A stretch of 7,349 bases of DNA from PBB1 sp031390425 (GCA_031390425.1 JANMTL010000295.1:1-7349), one strand, 5' to 3'. Counted from the stretch's first letter, positions 1 through 6,625 are shown. The notes: generated from the letters alone by a model not told the origin. Numbers and translations: made by a program.

Positions 1-692
1 CGGCCAACACCGTGGGCGACGACGACATCGAGATCTACACCGACGAATCGCGCACCGAAGTGCTGATGACCTGGCGCGGCCTGCGGATGCAAACGGTGCG
101 GCCGGTGGTCGATGGCGAGGATGGGAAAAAGATCAAGCGCCCCAATCGCTGCCTGGCCGACTACATTGCGCCGAAAGGCTTGGGCATCGCTGACCACATC
201 GGCCTGTTCGCGGTCACCTCGGGCATTGGCACCGAGAAAAAGGAAAAGCAGTTTCTGGACGACCACGACGACTACAGCGCCATCATGCTGAAGGCGCTTG
301 CCGATCGGCTGGCCGAAGCCTTTGCCGAGCGAATGCATCAGCGTGTGCGCACCGAGTTTTGGGGCTATGCGGCCGACGAGAGGCTGCCCACCACCGACCT
401 GATCGCCGAAAAATACCGAGGCATCCGTCCTGCGCCCGGCTACCCGGCTTGCCCCGATCACACCGTGAAGACCGCGATGTTCGAGGCGCTGAACTGCGCC
501 GACATCGGCATGGCGCTGACCGAGAGCTGGGCGATGACGCCGGCTGCCAGCGTCAGCGGCTTCTACTTCGCGCACCCTGAGGCGACGTACTTCAACGTCG
601 GCAAGATCGGCGAAGACCAGATCGAAGACTGGTCGCGGCGCACCGAGCAAGACGCGGCGCAGGTGCGGCGGTCGCTGGCCGCTCTTTTGTAG
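1..692 (+). CDS. metH: Methionine synthase MetH, C-terminal activation domain (5' end outside window)
   Basis: Cobalamin-dependent methionine synthase moves a methyl group from methyltetrahydrofolate to homocysteine. The part seen here is the AdoMet-binding activation domain, used for reductive remethylation of oxidised cobalamin. The reading frame is open from position 3 and gives 229 residues before a TAG stop. Family landmarks visible are TDESR near 39-53 (its Asp matches the AdoMet-contacting Asp946 of E. coli), RPAPGYPACPDHT from about 426 (its Arg matches Arg1134), and SVSGFYFAHPE near 549-581 (Tyr of the Y1189 region). A GTG at position 12 is not a real start, because the homologous sequence continues upstream of it. 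Compared with my recollection of the E. coli protein there is a short Lys/Asp-rich insert before RCLADY. Whether this is a full-length MetH or the second half of a split metH, as some Burkholderiales have, cannot be told here. The family call is firm. Confidence 0.95.
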   Translation, partial: ANTVGDDDIEIYTDESRTEVLMTWRGLRMQTVRPVVDGEDGKKIKRPNRCLADYIAPKGLGIADHIGLFAVTSGIGTEKKEKQFLDDHDDYSAIMLKALADRLAEAFAERMHQRVRTEFWGYAADERLPTTDLIAEKYRGIRPAPGYPACPDHTVKTAMFEALNCADIGMALTESWAMTPAASVSGFYFAHPEATYFNVGKIGEDQIEDWSRRTEQDAAQVRRSLAALL

Positions 693-702
693 GGTGGCTG
701 TA

Positions 703-734
703 ACGCGCTGCGCCGAGCTTGTCGGTCAGCGCGT
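703..734. terminator. Hairpin between convergent metH and comM, possible two-way terminator
   Basis: ACGCGCTG (703-710) pairs perfectly with CAGCGCGT (727-734), and an inner CCGA (713-716) pairs with TCGG (722-725) around a five-base loop. The hairpin starts 10 bases past the metH stop and overlaps the last codons of comM. Neither side has a T tract, so this is not a classic intrinsic terminator. It may act as a weak or Rho-assisted terminator, or simply protect the 3' ends of the messages. Confidence 0.4.
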
Positions 735-2261
735 CGCCAGCACGCGCCGGTACTGGATCGCTTCAGCCAGGTGCGCGCCCTGGATCGACGCGCAGGCGGC
801 CAGGTCGGCAATCGTGCGAGCCATGCGCAGCACGCGGTGGTGGCTGCGCGCCGACCAGGCCAGGCGCGAGGCCGCGGTGCTCAAGAGCCGGGACGCCGTG
901 TCGTCGAGTCGGCAATGGGTGTCCAGTGCATCGCCCCACAGCGCGGCGTTCAGGCATCCCTGGCGATCCTGCTGCCGCTGCTGTGCGACCGCGACCCGCG
1001 CGGCCACCCCGGCGGTGGCTTCGCCATCCGGCGCGCTCGCCAACGTTTCGACCGCCAGCGCCGGCACCTCCACCTGCAAGTCGATGCGGTCGAGCAGCGG
1101 ACCGCTGATGCGGCTTTGATAGCGGCTCACGGCTTCGGGCGAGCAGCGGCAATGGCGCAGCGTGCTGCCGTGGTGGCCGCACGGACACGGGTTCATTGCT
1201 GCCAGCAACTGGAAGCGCGCCGGAAATTCCGCCTGCCGCGCTGCGCGTGAGATCACGATGCGGCCGGTCTCCAGCGGCTCGCGCAGCGCCTCCAGCGCCA
1301 TGCGCGGGAATTCGGGCAGCTCGTCGAGGAACAGCACGCCTTCGTGCGCCAGCGAGATCTCGCCCGGTCGCGGCGGCGAGCCCCCGCCCACCAGCGCCAC
1401 CGACGACGCGGTGTGGTGCGGGCTTCGATAGGGGCGCTTCGCCCACTGCGACGCATCGAAAAGGTGGCCGTTCAGGCTGATCACCGCCGCCGATTCCAGG
1501 GCCTGTGCTTCTGACAACCGCGGCAGCAAGCCGGCAAAACGCTGCGCCAACATCGACTTGCCGGTGCCGGGTGGCCCCGTCATCAGCACGCTGTGGCCGC
1601 CCGCCGCCGCCACCTCGAGCGCGCGCTTGGCGGCAGCCTGGCCCTTGACATCACGCAGATCGATCGCGACGACCTGCGCTTTTTCCGAAGCGGGCGCCAG
1701 CGCCGCCTGAGCGAGCGGCAGGTCCGTCACCAGTTCGGCATCGACCGGCAGCAGCGACCGCACGACGTCGAGCAGATGCGCTGCGCCGTGCACCCGCAGC
1801 CCGGGCACCAAGGCCGCTTCTTGCGCACTCGATTGGGGCAGCACCAGCGCGCGGGTCGATCCGGCGCGCTTCAAGGCCAGTGCCATCGCGATGGCGCCGC
1901 GCACCGGCCGCAAGTCGCCGGCCAGCGACAGCTCGCCCGCGAATTCGGTGTGTGCGAGGCGTTGCGCATCGATCTGCCCGCTGGCCGCCAGGATGCCGAG
2001 TGCGATCGGCAGATCGAAACGCCCCGATTCCTTCGGCAGGTCGGCGGGTGCCAGGTTCACCGTGATGCGCTTGTTGTGCGGAAATTCCAGCGCACTGTTT
2101 TGCAACGCTGCACGCACCCGTTCCCGGGCTTCCTTCACTTCGGTGTCGGCCAGACCCACCAGCGTGAAGCTGGGCAGCCCATTCGCCAGGTGAACCTCCA
2201 CCGTCACCGGCGGAGCGTTCAGGCCATCGAGGGCGCGGCTGTGGACGAGGGCGAGGGTCAT
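726..2261 (-). CDS. comM: ComM / YifB-family Mg-chelatase-like AAA+ ATPase
   Basis: This is a 511-residue protein, the usual length of the YifB/ComM family (about 500-510). An N-terminal Lon/ChlI-like domain (about 1-170) precedes the AAA+ core. Walker A is GPPGTGKS (229-236) and Walker B is VLFLDE (309-314). The family-typical MNPCPCG is at 356-362, followed by CRC at 371-373 (a likely cysteine cluster), then SRISGPLLDRIDL (383-395), and a C-terminal Mg-chelatase-type helical domain ending in AEAIQYRR. ComM is known from Vibrio as a hexameric helicase promoting branch migration when incoming DNA is integrated during natural transformation. It is widespread even in bacteria not known to be competent. 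The start at MTLALVHSRALDGL was chosen because homologues begin this way. The frame stays open upstream to 2342, with another ATG at 2279, but that extension has no family resemblance and would cover the nitrogen enhancer. No clear ribosome binding site is seen. Confidence 0.95.
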   Translation of the reverse strand: MTLALVHSRALDGLNAPPVTVEVHLANGLPSFTLVGLADTEVKEARERVRAALQNSALEFPHNKRITVNLAPADLPKESGRFDLPIALGILAASGQIDAQRLAHTEFAGELSLAGDLRPVRGAIAMALALKRAGSTRALVLPQSSAQEAALVPGLRVHGAAHLLDVVRSLLPVDAELVTDLPLAQAALAPASEKAQVVAIDLRDVKGQAAAKRALEVAAAGGHSVLMTGPPGTGKSMLAQRFAGLLPRLSEAQALESAAVISLNGHLFDASQWAKRPYRSPHHTASSVALVGGGSPPRPGEISLAHEGVLFLDELPEFPRMALEALREPLETGRIVISRAARQAEFPARFQLLAAMNPCPCGHHGSTLRHCRCSPEAVSRYQSRISGPLLDRIDLQVEVPALAVETLASAPDGEATAGVAARVAVAQQRQQDRQGCLNAALWGDALDTHCRLDDTASRLLSTAASRLAWSARSHHRVLRMARTIADLAACASIQGAHLAEAIQYRRVLATR

Positions 2262-2324
2262 GGCGTCGCATGGTCGCATTTGAGGACGCGTGGCGACTCC
2301 CCCAGAGGTGGGGTGGGGCCAGAT

Positions 2325-2341
2325 CGCACCATGAAGGTGCA
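2325..2341. promoter_or_regulatory. NtrC enhancer site (predicted)
   Basis: The sequence GCACC-ATGAA-GGTGC at 2326-2340 is a perfect inverted repeat with the 5-5-5 spacing of the enterobacterial NtrC consensus (GCACC-N5-GGTGC), and the 3' flanking A also fits. Its centre at 2333 is about 116 bp upstream of the start predicted from the sigma-54 motif, a normal enhancer distance. The genes downstream (glnK, amtB) are classic NtrC targets. A second site was looked for next to it and not found. Confidence 0.75.
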
Positions 2342-2377
2342 AACTTGCCCGGCCCGCCCTGAAACGGGGCGACGCCT

Positions 2378-2394
2378 TCAGCGATTCGCTGATT
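2378..2394. promoter_or_regulatory. Palindrome with IHF-like match between enhancer and promoter
   Basis: TCAGCGA-T-TCGCTGA (2378-2392) is a perfect 7+7 inverted repeat around one central base. On the minus strand 2394-2382 reads AATCAGCGAATCG, which fits the IHF consensus WATCARNNNNTTR at all but one defined position. The site is about 55-70 bp upstream of the predicted start, where IHF commonly bends DNA at sigma-54 promoters. It could instead be an operator for an unidentified dimeric regulator, or chance. Confidence 0.35.
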
Positions 2395-2422
2395 TCACCC
2401 GCCGCCGCTTGTGAAGGGCAGC

Positions 2423-2438
2423 GGGCACGGTTTCTGCA
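2423..2438 (+). promoter_or_regulatory. Sigma-54 (RpoN) -24/-12 promoter of the porin-glnK-amtB operon
   Basis: GGGCACG-GTTT-CTGCA (2423-2438) matches the sigma-54 consensus TGGCACG-N4-TTGCA at 10 of 12 defined positions. It keeps the invariant GG (2424-2425) and GC (2436-2437) ten bases apart. Transcription would begin near 2449, leaving a leader of about 35 bases before the porin ATG. The NtrC-like site upstream on the same stretch supports the call. No comparably good sigma-70 promoter was noticed. Confidence 0.8.
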
Positions 2439-2483
2439 GTTCTCTCCCGAGTCTCCTCCCCCTCATCCTTCAGCAGCAAACCC

Positions 2484-3263
2484 ATGAACAAAATCAAATT
2501 CGCCATCGCGACCGCATTGCTTTGCTCGGTGTCGACCTTTACTCAGGCCGCCGATGCAGCCCCTGCGCCCACGCCCGACTGGACGATTACCGGCAACGTT
2601 TCGCTGTCGTCCGACTATCGATTCCGCGGTATCTCGCAGACCGACCGGCGGCCGTCGTTCTCGGGCGGCTTCGATGTGGCGCACAGCTCGGGTTTCTACA
2701 TCGGCAACTGGAACTCGAACATCGACAGCGACTTCTTCGGCGGCGCCAACATCGAGATGGATTTCTACGGCGGCTTCAAGGGCACGCTGGCCGATGTCGG
2801 CTACGACATCGGCGTGATTCACTACTACTACCCGGGCAGCGATCGCGGTGGGAACCCCGAGATCAAGAACACCGAACTTTATGTGGGCGCCAGCTACGGC
2901 CCGATCAGCGCGAAGGTCTACTACCCGATGTCCGACTTTTTCAGCGCCGAGGATCTGTACACCGGTGGCAATGCCGAAGGCTCTTACTACCTCGATCTCT
3001 CCGGTGCCTATGACCTGGGCAGTGGATTCGGCGTGGTGGGCCATGTCGGCTACCAAAAACTCAAGGGCGCCGCAAAGCTGACCGAGATCAACGGCAACGT
3101 CACCTCCGGCTACACCGATTGGAAGCTGGGCGCCACTTACACCTTCGGCAACGGTTTCGTGGCGGGCATTGCATACGTCGACACGAACCGCGATTACCCC
3201 GGCGTGACCGGCAAAAAGATCAGCAGCAGCACCGGTGTGTTCACGCTTTCCAAGTCTTTCTGA
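2484..3263 (+). CDS. TorF-family putative outer-membrane porin (gcw_chp family)
   Basis: This 259-residue exported protein belongs to the conserved gcw_chp / TorF putative porin family. A signal peptide (Lys-rich start, hydrophobic core about 5-19, cleavage likely after TQA at 20-22) leads into a mature domain starting WTITGNVSLSSDYRFRGISQT, the hallmark of the family. The rest is Gly/Tyr-rich with alternating polar and apolar residues, as in a beta-barrel. It ends in a terminal Phe (TLSKSF), the usual signal for outer-membrane barrel assembly. The ATG follows the predicted sigma-54 start by about 35 bases. No strong Shine-Dalgarno is seen, only a weak CAGCAG. GlnK begins 27 bases downstream with no terminator between, so this is the first gene of the nitrogen operon. 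Substrate is unknown. Passage of ammonium or small nitrogen compounds is an inference from position alone. Confidence 0.88.
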   Translation: MNKIKFAIATALLCSVSTFTQAADAAPAPTPDWTITGNVSLSSDYRFRGISQTDRRPSFSGGFDVAHSSGFYIGNWNSNIDSDFFGGANIEMDFYGGFKGTLADVGYDIGVIHYYYPGSDRGGNPEIKNTELYVGASYGPISAKVYYPMSDFFSAEDLYTGGNAEGSYYLDLSGAYDLGSGFGVVGHVGYQKLKGAAKLTEINGNVTSGYTDWKLGATYTFGNGFVAGIAYVDTNRDYPGVTGKKISSSTGVFTLSKSF

Positions 3264-3290
3264 GCGGCATTACTTTTACAGGAGAACGCC

Positions 3291-3629
3291 ATGAAGATGG
3301 TGACAGCCATCGTCAAGCCTTTCAAGCTTGACGAAGTACGTGAGGCCCTGAGCGCCATTGGTGTGCAAGGCGTGACGGTGACCGAAGTCAAAGGCTTCGG
3401 CCGCCAAAAGGGCCACACCGAGCTGTATCGCGGTGCGGAGTACGTGGTTGATTTCCTTCCGAAAGTCAAGATCGAAGCGGCCGTCGACGACACCATCGTC
3501 GACCGGGTCATCGAAGCCATTGAAAACGCCGCACGCACCGGAAAGATCGGTGACGGAAAGATCTTCGTGTCGTCCCTGGAGCAGGTCATCCGCATCCGCA
3601 CCGGCGAGACGGGCAAAGACGCGCTCTGA
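3291..3629 (+). CDS. glnK: Nitrogen regulatory PII protein GlnK
   Basis: This is a 112-residue PII protein, a trimeric cytoplasmic sensor of ATP/ADP and 2-oxoglutarate. It docks on AmtB to block ammonium entry when nitrogen is plentiful and is uridylylated by GlnD when nitrogen is scarce. The T-loop carries the uridylylation site Tyr51 in the PROSITE-type motif YRGAEY (46-51), with conserved TEVKGFGRQKGH at 31-42. The B-loop TGKIGDGK is at 83-90, and the C-terminal RIRTGE at 101-106. The opening MKMVTAIVKPFKL is closer to GlnK than GlnB, and the adjacent amtB decides for GlnK. A good ribosome binding site, AGGAG (3280-3284), lies 6 bases before the ATG. It sits 27 bases after the porin and 25 before amtB, so it is probably cotranscribed from the sigma-54 promoter. 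No residue expected for function is missing. Confidence 0.97.
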   Translation: MKMVTAIVKPFKLDEVREALSAIGVQGVTVTEVKGFGRQKGHTELYRGAEYVVDFLPKVKIEAAVDDTIVDRVIEAIENAARTGKIGDGKIFVSSLEQVIRIRTGETGKDAL

Positions 3630-3654
3630 AGCCCAACCGAGAAAGACCAGCCAA

Positions 3655-5211
3655 ATGAAGAAACTGATTGCTACCCTCGCCCTCGGACTCGCCGTCCTGG
3701 GCTACTCAGCCGCGGCGTTTGCGCAGGACGGCGCGGCGTCCGCCCCTGCGGTCGCCGAGGCCGTTGTGATGTCCACCGAGGCGGCCTCCGCGGTCGCCGA
3801 GGCGATGGCGCCTGCACTGGTGCCGGTCGAAGCCATGGCCGCCGCCGAAGCCCCTGCCGAAGCGGCACCGGTGCCGGTGCCGAACAAGGGCGATACCGCG
3901 TGGATGATGGTGTCCACTTTGCTGGTCATCATGATGTCGATTCCCGGATTGGCGCTGTTCTACGGCGGCCTGGTACGCAGCAAGAACATGCTGTCGGTGT
4001 TGATGCAGGTGTTCGTCACCTTCTCGATGATCGTGGTGCTGTGGTTCATCTACGGCTACAGCCTGGCCTTCACCGAAGGCAACGCGTTCTTCGGCGGCCT
4101 CGACCGGTTGATGATGAAGGGCGTCTGGGACAACTCGGCCGGCACCTTCGCCAACGCGGCCACCTTCAGCAAGGGCGTCTACATCCCCGAGATCGTGTTT
4201 GCGGCTTTCCAGGCCACGTTTGCAGCCATCACGTGCGCGCTGATCGTCGGTGCGTTCGCCGAGCGGATGAAGTTCTCTGCGGTGCTGATGTTCATGGCGA
4301 TCTGGTTCACCTTCAGCTATGCACCGATCGCACACATGGTGTGGTTCTGGATGGGTCCTGACGCTTACTCGAGCGCCGATGTCGCGGCCGAGATGACCGC
4401 GAAGGCGGGTTGGCTGTGGCAGTCGGGCGCGCTCGACTTCGCAGGCGGCACGGTCGTGCACATCAATGCGGCGGTTGCGGGGCTGGTCGGTGCCTACATG
4501 GTCGGCAAGCGCGTGGGCTACGGCAAGGAGGCGTTCACGCCGCATTCGCTGACGCTGACGATGGTCGGTGCAGCGCTGCTGTGGGTCGGCTGGTTCGGTT
4601 TCAACGCCGGCTCGGCACTCGAAGCGAACGGCTTTGCGGCGCTCGCCTTCATCAACACCTTCGGTGCGACCGCTGCGGCGGTGCTGGCCTGGTGCGTCGG
4701 CGAAGCGCTGGTCAAGGGCAAGGCGTCGATGTTGGGTGCAGCCTCGGGTGCGGTGGCCGGTCTGGTCGCCATCACGCCGGCCTGCGGAAACGTCGGCATC
4801 GGCGGCGCACTGGTCATTGGGGCGGTCGCCGGCTTTGCTTGTCTGTGGGGTGTCAGCGGCTTGAAGAAGATGCTGGGCGCCGACGACTCACTCGACGTGT
4901 TCGGCGTCCACGGTGTGGGCGGCATCGTCGGTGCGCTGCTGACCGGCGTGTTCTGCTCACCCAGCCTCGGCGGGCCGGGCTATGTCGCCGACTGGGTCAC
5001 CGCCACCATGGTCACCCCGGCCGACTACTCGATCGCCGCGCAGGTGTGGGTCCAGGCCAAAGCGGTGCTCACCACCATCGTCTGGTCGGGGGTGGTTTCC
5101 ATCGTCGCCTTCAAGGTCGTCGACCTGCTGATCGGTCTGCGGGTGCCCGAGGACGAAGAGCGCGAAGGCCTCGACATTTCGTCGCACGGCGAAACGGCTT
5201 ATCACCAGTAA
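3655..5211 (+). CDS. amtB: Ammonium channel/transporter AmtB
   Basis: AmtB is an inner-membrane trimeric channel for ammonium. This protein has 518 residues, against 428 for the E. coli precursor. A signal peptide occupies about 1-24 (cut near AFAQ). Then comes an unusual Ala/Pro/Glu-rich segment of some 50 residues, then eleven membrane helices from about residue 82. Channel landmarks by alignment from memory are Phe189 and Phe316 (gate and S1 aromatics), Trp230, Asp261 in DFAGGTVVHINAAVAGL (261-277), the pore twin histidines His269 and His419 (in DVFGVHGVGG), and Ser320. All are present, so it should be functional. A roughly 19-residue insertion follows Trp230 on the periplasmic side. The C-terminal tail VPEDEEREGLDISSHGETAY is the GlnK-interacting tail. 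The start was chosen at the signal peptide, with GAGAAAG at 3639-3645 as likely ribosome binding site. The open frame reaching upstream to 3433 only overlaps glnK. It is last gene of the operon. Confidence 0.97.
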   Translation: MKKLIATLALGLAVLGYSAAAFAQDGAASAPAVAEAVVMSTEAASAVAEAMAPALVPVEAMAAAEAPAEAAPVPVPNKGDTAWMMVSTLLVIMMSIPGLALFYGGLVRSKNMLSVLMQVFVTFSMIVVLWFIYGYSLAFTEGNAFFGGLDRLMMKGVWDNSAGTFANAATFSKGVYIPEIVFAAFQATFAAITCALIVGAFAERMKFSAVLMFMAIWFTFSYAPIAHMVWFWMGPDAYSSADVAAEMTAKAGWLWQSGALDFAGGTVVHINAAVAGLVGAYMVGKRVGYGKEAFTPHSLTLTMVGAALLWVGWFGFNAGSALEANGFAALAFINTFGATAAAVLAWCVGEALVKGKASMLGAASGAVAGLVAITPACGNVGIGGALVIGAVAGFACLWGVSGLKKMLGADDSLDVFGVHGVGGIVGALLTGVFCSPSLGGPGYVADWVTATMVTPADYSIAAQVWVQAKAVLTTIVWSGVVSIVAFKVVDLLIGLRVPEDEEREGLDISSHGETAYHQ

Positions 5212-5230
5212 GAGTCTTCGTGAAACCTCA

Positions 5231-5260
5231 GGAGCCGCCGCGAGGCGGCTCTTGTCTTTG
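5231..5260 (+). terminator. Rho-independent terminator after amtB
   Basis: GAGCCGCC (5232-5239) and GGCGGCTC (5244-5251) form a perfect 8-bp GC-rich stem with a GCGA (GNRA) tetraloop. The T-rich run TTGTCTTT follows directly. It lies 20 bases after the amtB stop and closes the porin-glnK-amtB operon, which separates the downstream kinase gene from it. Confidence 0.9.
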
Positions 5261-5485
5261 TGCGCATGTTCTTCATTTACCTAAGATGTAACTTTACTGA
5301 CCCCGTTGAGCTCGAAGTGAAAGTGCAAGTTTTGCGGCATCACGGTGTCGATGAATGGCAAAGGAACTGCCGGGCCAACGTGCTTACGATCCGAGGCGTC
5401 GAATGCGCGGCTGACAGTAGACGGCACCCGCAGTCGCGTGACGCCAAAACGTCCAGGCCCGAATCCACAGGAGCATGTCCCGATC
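5261..5485 (+). other. Non-coding leader upstream of the histidine kinase gene
   Basis: About 225 bases between the amtB terminator and the kinase start. The first part (about 5264-5300) is noticeably richer in A/T than its surroundings and is the likely promoter area, but no good sigma-70 -35/-10 pair was found. A GG-N10-GC motif with partial sigma-54 likeness is at 5356-5371. ACTTT-ACT (5291-5298) can pair with AGT-g-AAAGT (5316-5324) with one bulge. No gene is supported here, although the kinase frame is open back to a GTG at 5345. Confidence 0.5.
5356..5371 (+). promoter_or_regulatory. Weak sigma-54-like motif upstream of the kinase
   Basis: TGGCAAA-GGAA-CTGCC (5356-5371) keeps GG (5357-5358) and GC (5369-5370) with the required ten-base spacing and matches the consensus at 8 of 12 defined positions. 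It would start transcription near 5382, about 104 bases before the ATG. No NtrC-like enhancer was found nearby, and such motifs occur by chance in GC-rich DNA, so this is only a candidate. Confidence 0.25.
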
Positions 5486-6625
5486 ATGAGGTTCAGTACC
5501 TTCATCCGAAACAACCTCGCAGCCATCATTGCCGACTGGGATGCGTTCGCTCGAACCTTGCTTCCCGCCGCAAGAACGATGTCGAGTGCGGCATTGCGGG
5601 ATCACAGCCGAGAGATTCTGCTGGCGATCAGCAGCGACATGGAAAGGCGGCAAACCGAGGCGCAGCGGTCTGCAAAGTCGATGCGAATGGAAAGCGACGA
5701 CACCGCGCCCGAGTCCGCTGCCGCGACCCACGGCGAACTGCGTCACCTCGAAGGATTCGACCTGCTGCAATTGGTCGGCGAGTTTCGCGCCATGCGTGCC
5801 AGTGTTCTCGCCCTCTGGCGCCGCTCAGCGATGGACATGACGGGCGATGCGGCGATTGAAGAAATTATTCGCTTCAACGAGGCCCTCGATCAGGCCCTTG
5901 CCGAGTCGGTCGACAGCTATTCGGCGCGCGTCGATGTGTCTCGCGACATGTTCATGGCAGTACTCGGGCACGATCTGCGCGGTCCGCTTTCGGGCATCGC
6001 GATGACGGGCTTGTTGCTGTCCAAACCCGCAATGTCGGAGGAGAGCAGGTTGCATGCGGCGGCGCGCATCGGGCGTGCGTCGATGGCGATGAACAGGCTG
6101 ATCACCGACCTGCTCGAATTCACCCGCAGTCGACTGGGCGCCGGAATTCCAATCGAAAAATCGGCATGTGAACTTTGCAGACTTTGCGAGGAGGCAGTCG
6201 ACGCCGTGCGCGCCAGCCACCCGGAGACGCATGTCGACTTACTGACGTCGGGCGATCTCCGCATCGAAGCCGATGCCCCCCGGCTGCAACAAGTGCTGTC
6301 CAACCTGCTGAGCAACGCAATTCAACATGGTGATCGCTGCCAACCGATCTCGTTGACTGTTAACGGCGGCCCCGATGACATCGTCATTCGAGTTGCCAAT
6401 GCAGGAAACCCGATCTCCCCGGACGCTCTGCAGGTGATTTTCGAGCCGTTGGTGCAGGCACCCAGCGATGTGTCCGATCTCGATGAACGCTCGAAAACCA
6501 GCTTGGGTTTGGGCCTCTACATCGTGCGCGAAATTGTCCGCGGTCACGACGGCGACATCACGGTGCAATCTTCTGCTGATGCCGGAACGGAGTTCTCGAT
6601 TCGATTGCCACGTCGAGGCGCCTGA
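5486..6625 (+). CDS. Soluble sensor histidine kinase with RsbRD-like N-terminal domain
   Basis: This is a 379-residue protein. Residues 1 to about 145 look like the helical RsbRD N-terminal domain (FIRNNLAAIIADWDAFARTL, then LRDHSREILLAISSDM, then the GFDLLQLVGEFRAMRASVL stretch). The kinase core follows: H-box FMAVLGHDLRGPLSGI with phosphoacceptor His162, N-box LSNLLSNAIQHG (271-282), a G1-like VANAGNPIS (303-311) with Asn304 where the classic DxGxG has Asp, G2 SLGLGLYIVREIV (339-351) and a final GTEFSIRLP (367-375). No membrane segment or signal peptide is visible, so it should sense something in the cytoplasm. No receiver domain or response regulator is in the window, so the partner is unknown. 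The start at 5486 is where homology begins, and AGGAG (5469-5473) lies 12 bases before it, a rather long gap. It sits alone between the amtB terminator and gshA. The signal it senses is unknown. Confidence 0.88.
   Translation: MRFSTFIRNNLAAIIADWDAFARTLLPAARTMSSAALRDHSREILLAISSDMERRQTEAQRSAKSMRMESDDTAPESAAATHGELRHLEGFDLLQLVGEFRAMRASVLALWRRSAMDMTGDAAIEEIIRFNEALDQALAESVDSYSARVDVSRDMFMAVLGHDLRGPLSGIAMTGLLLSKPAMSEESRLHAAARIGRASMAMNRLITDLLEFTRSRLGAGIPIEKSACELCRLCEEAVDAVRASHPETHVDLLTSGDLRIEADAPRLQQVLSNLLSNAIQHGDRCQPISLTVNGGPDDIVIRVANAGNPISPDALQVIFEPLVQAPSDVSDLDERSKTSLGLGLYIVREIVRGHDGDITVQSSADAGTEFSIRLPRRGA

Noticed and set aside
2262..2342. N-terminal extension of comM to an ATG at 2342 (27 extra residues)
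   Set aside because: The extension does not resemble the family, homologues begin at the MTLALVHSRAL position, and the extra codons would overlie the NtrC-like enhancer of the divergent operon.
1593..2414. 273-residue open frame on the plus strand opposite comM
   Set aside because: It is the GC-driven antisense shadow of comM, rich in Arg, Gln and His, with no recognisable domain or ribosome binding site.
3433..3654. Upstream extension of amtB through glnK in another frame
   Set aside because: It would overlap the well-supported glnK gene, and a normal signal peptide begins at 3655.
4410..5291. 293-residue plus-strand open frame inside amtB
   Set aside because: It is an out-of-frame shadow of amtB with extreme Arg/Gly content, while amtB itself is unambiguous.
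5345..5485. 47-residue N-terminal extension of the histidine kinase from a GTG at 5345
   Set aside because: It has no domain likeness and is Arg/Pro-rich. The RsbRD-like homology begins at the ATG at 5486, which has an AGGAG upstream.
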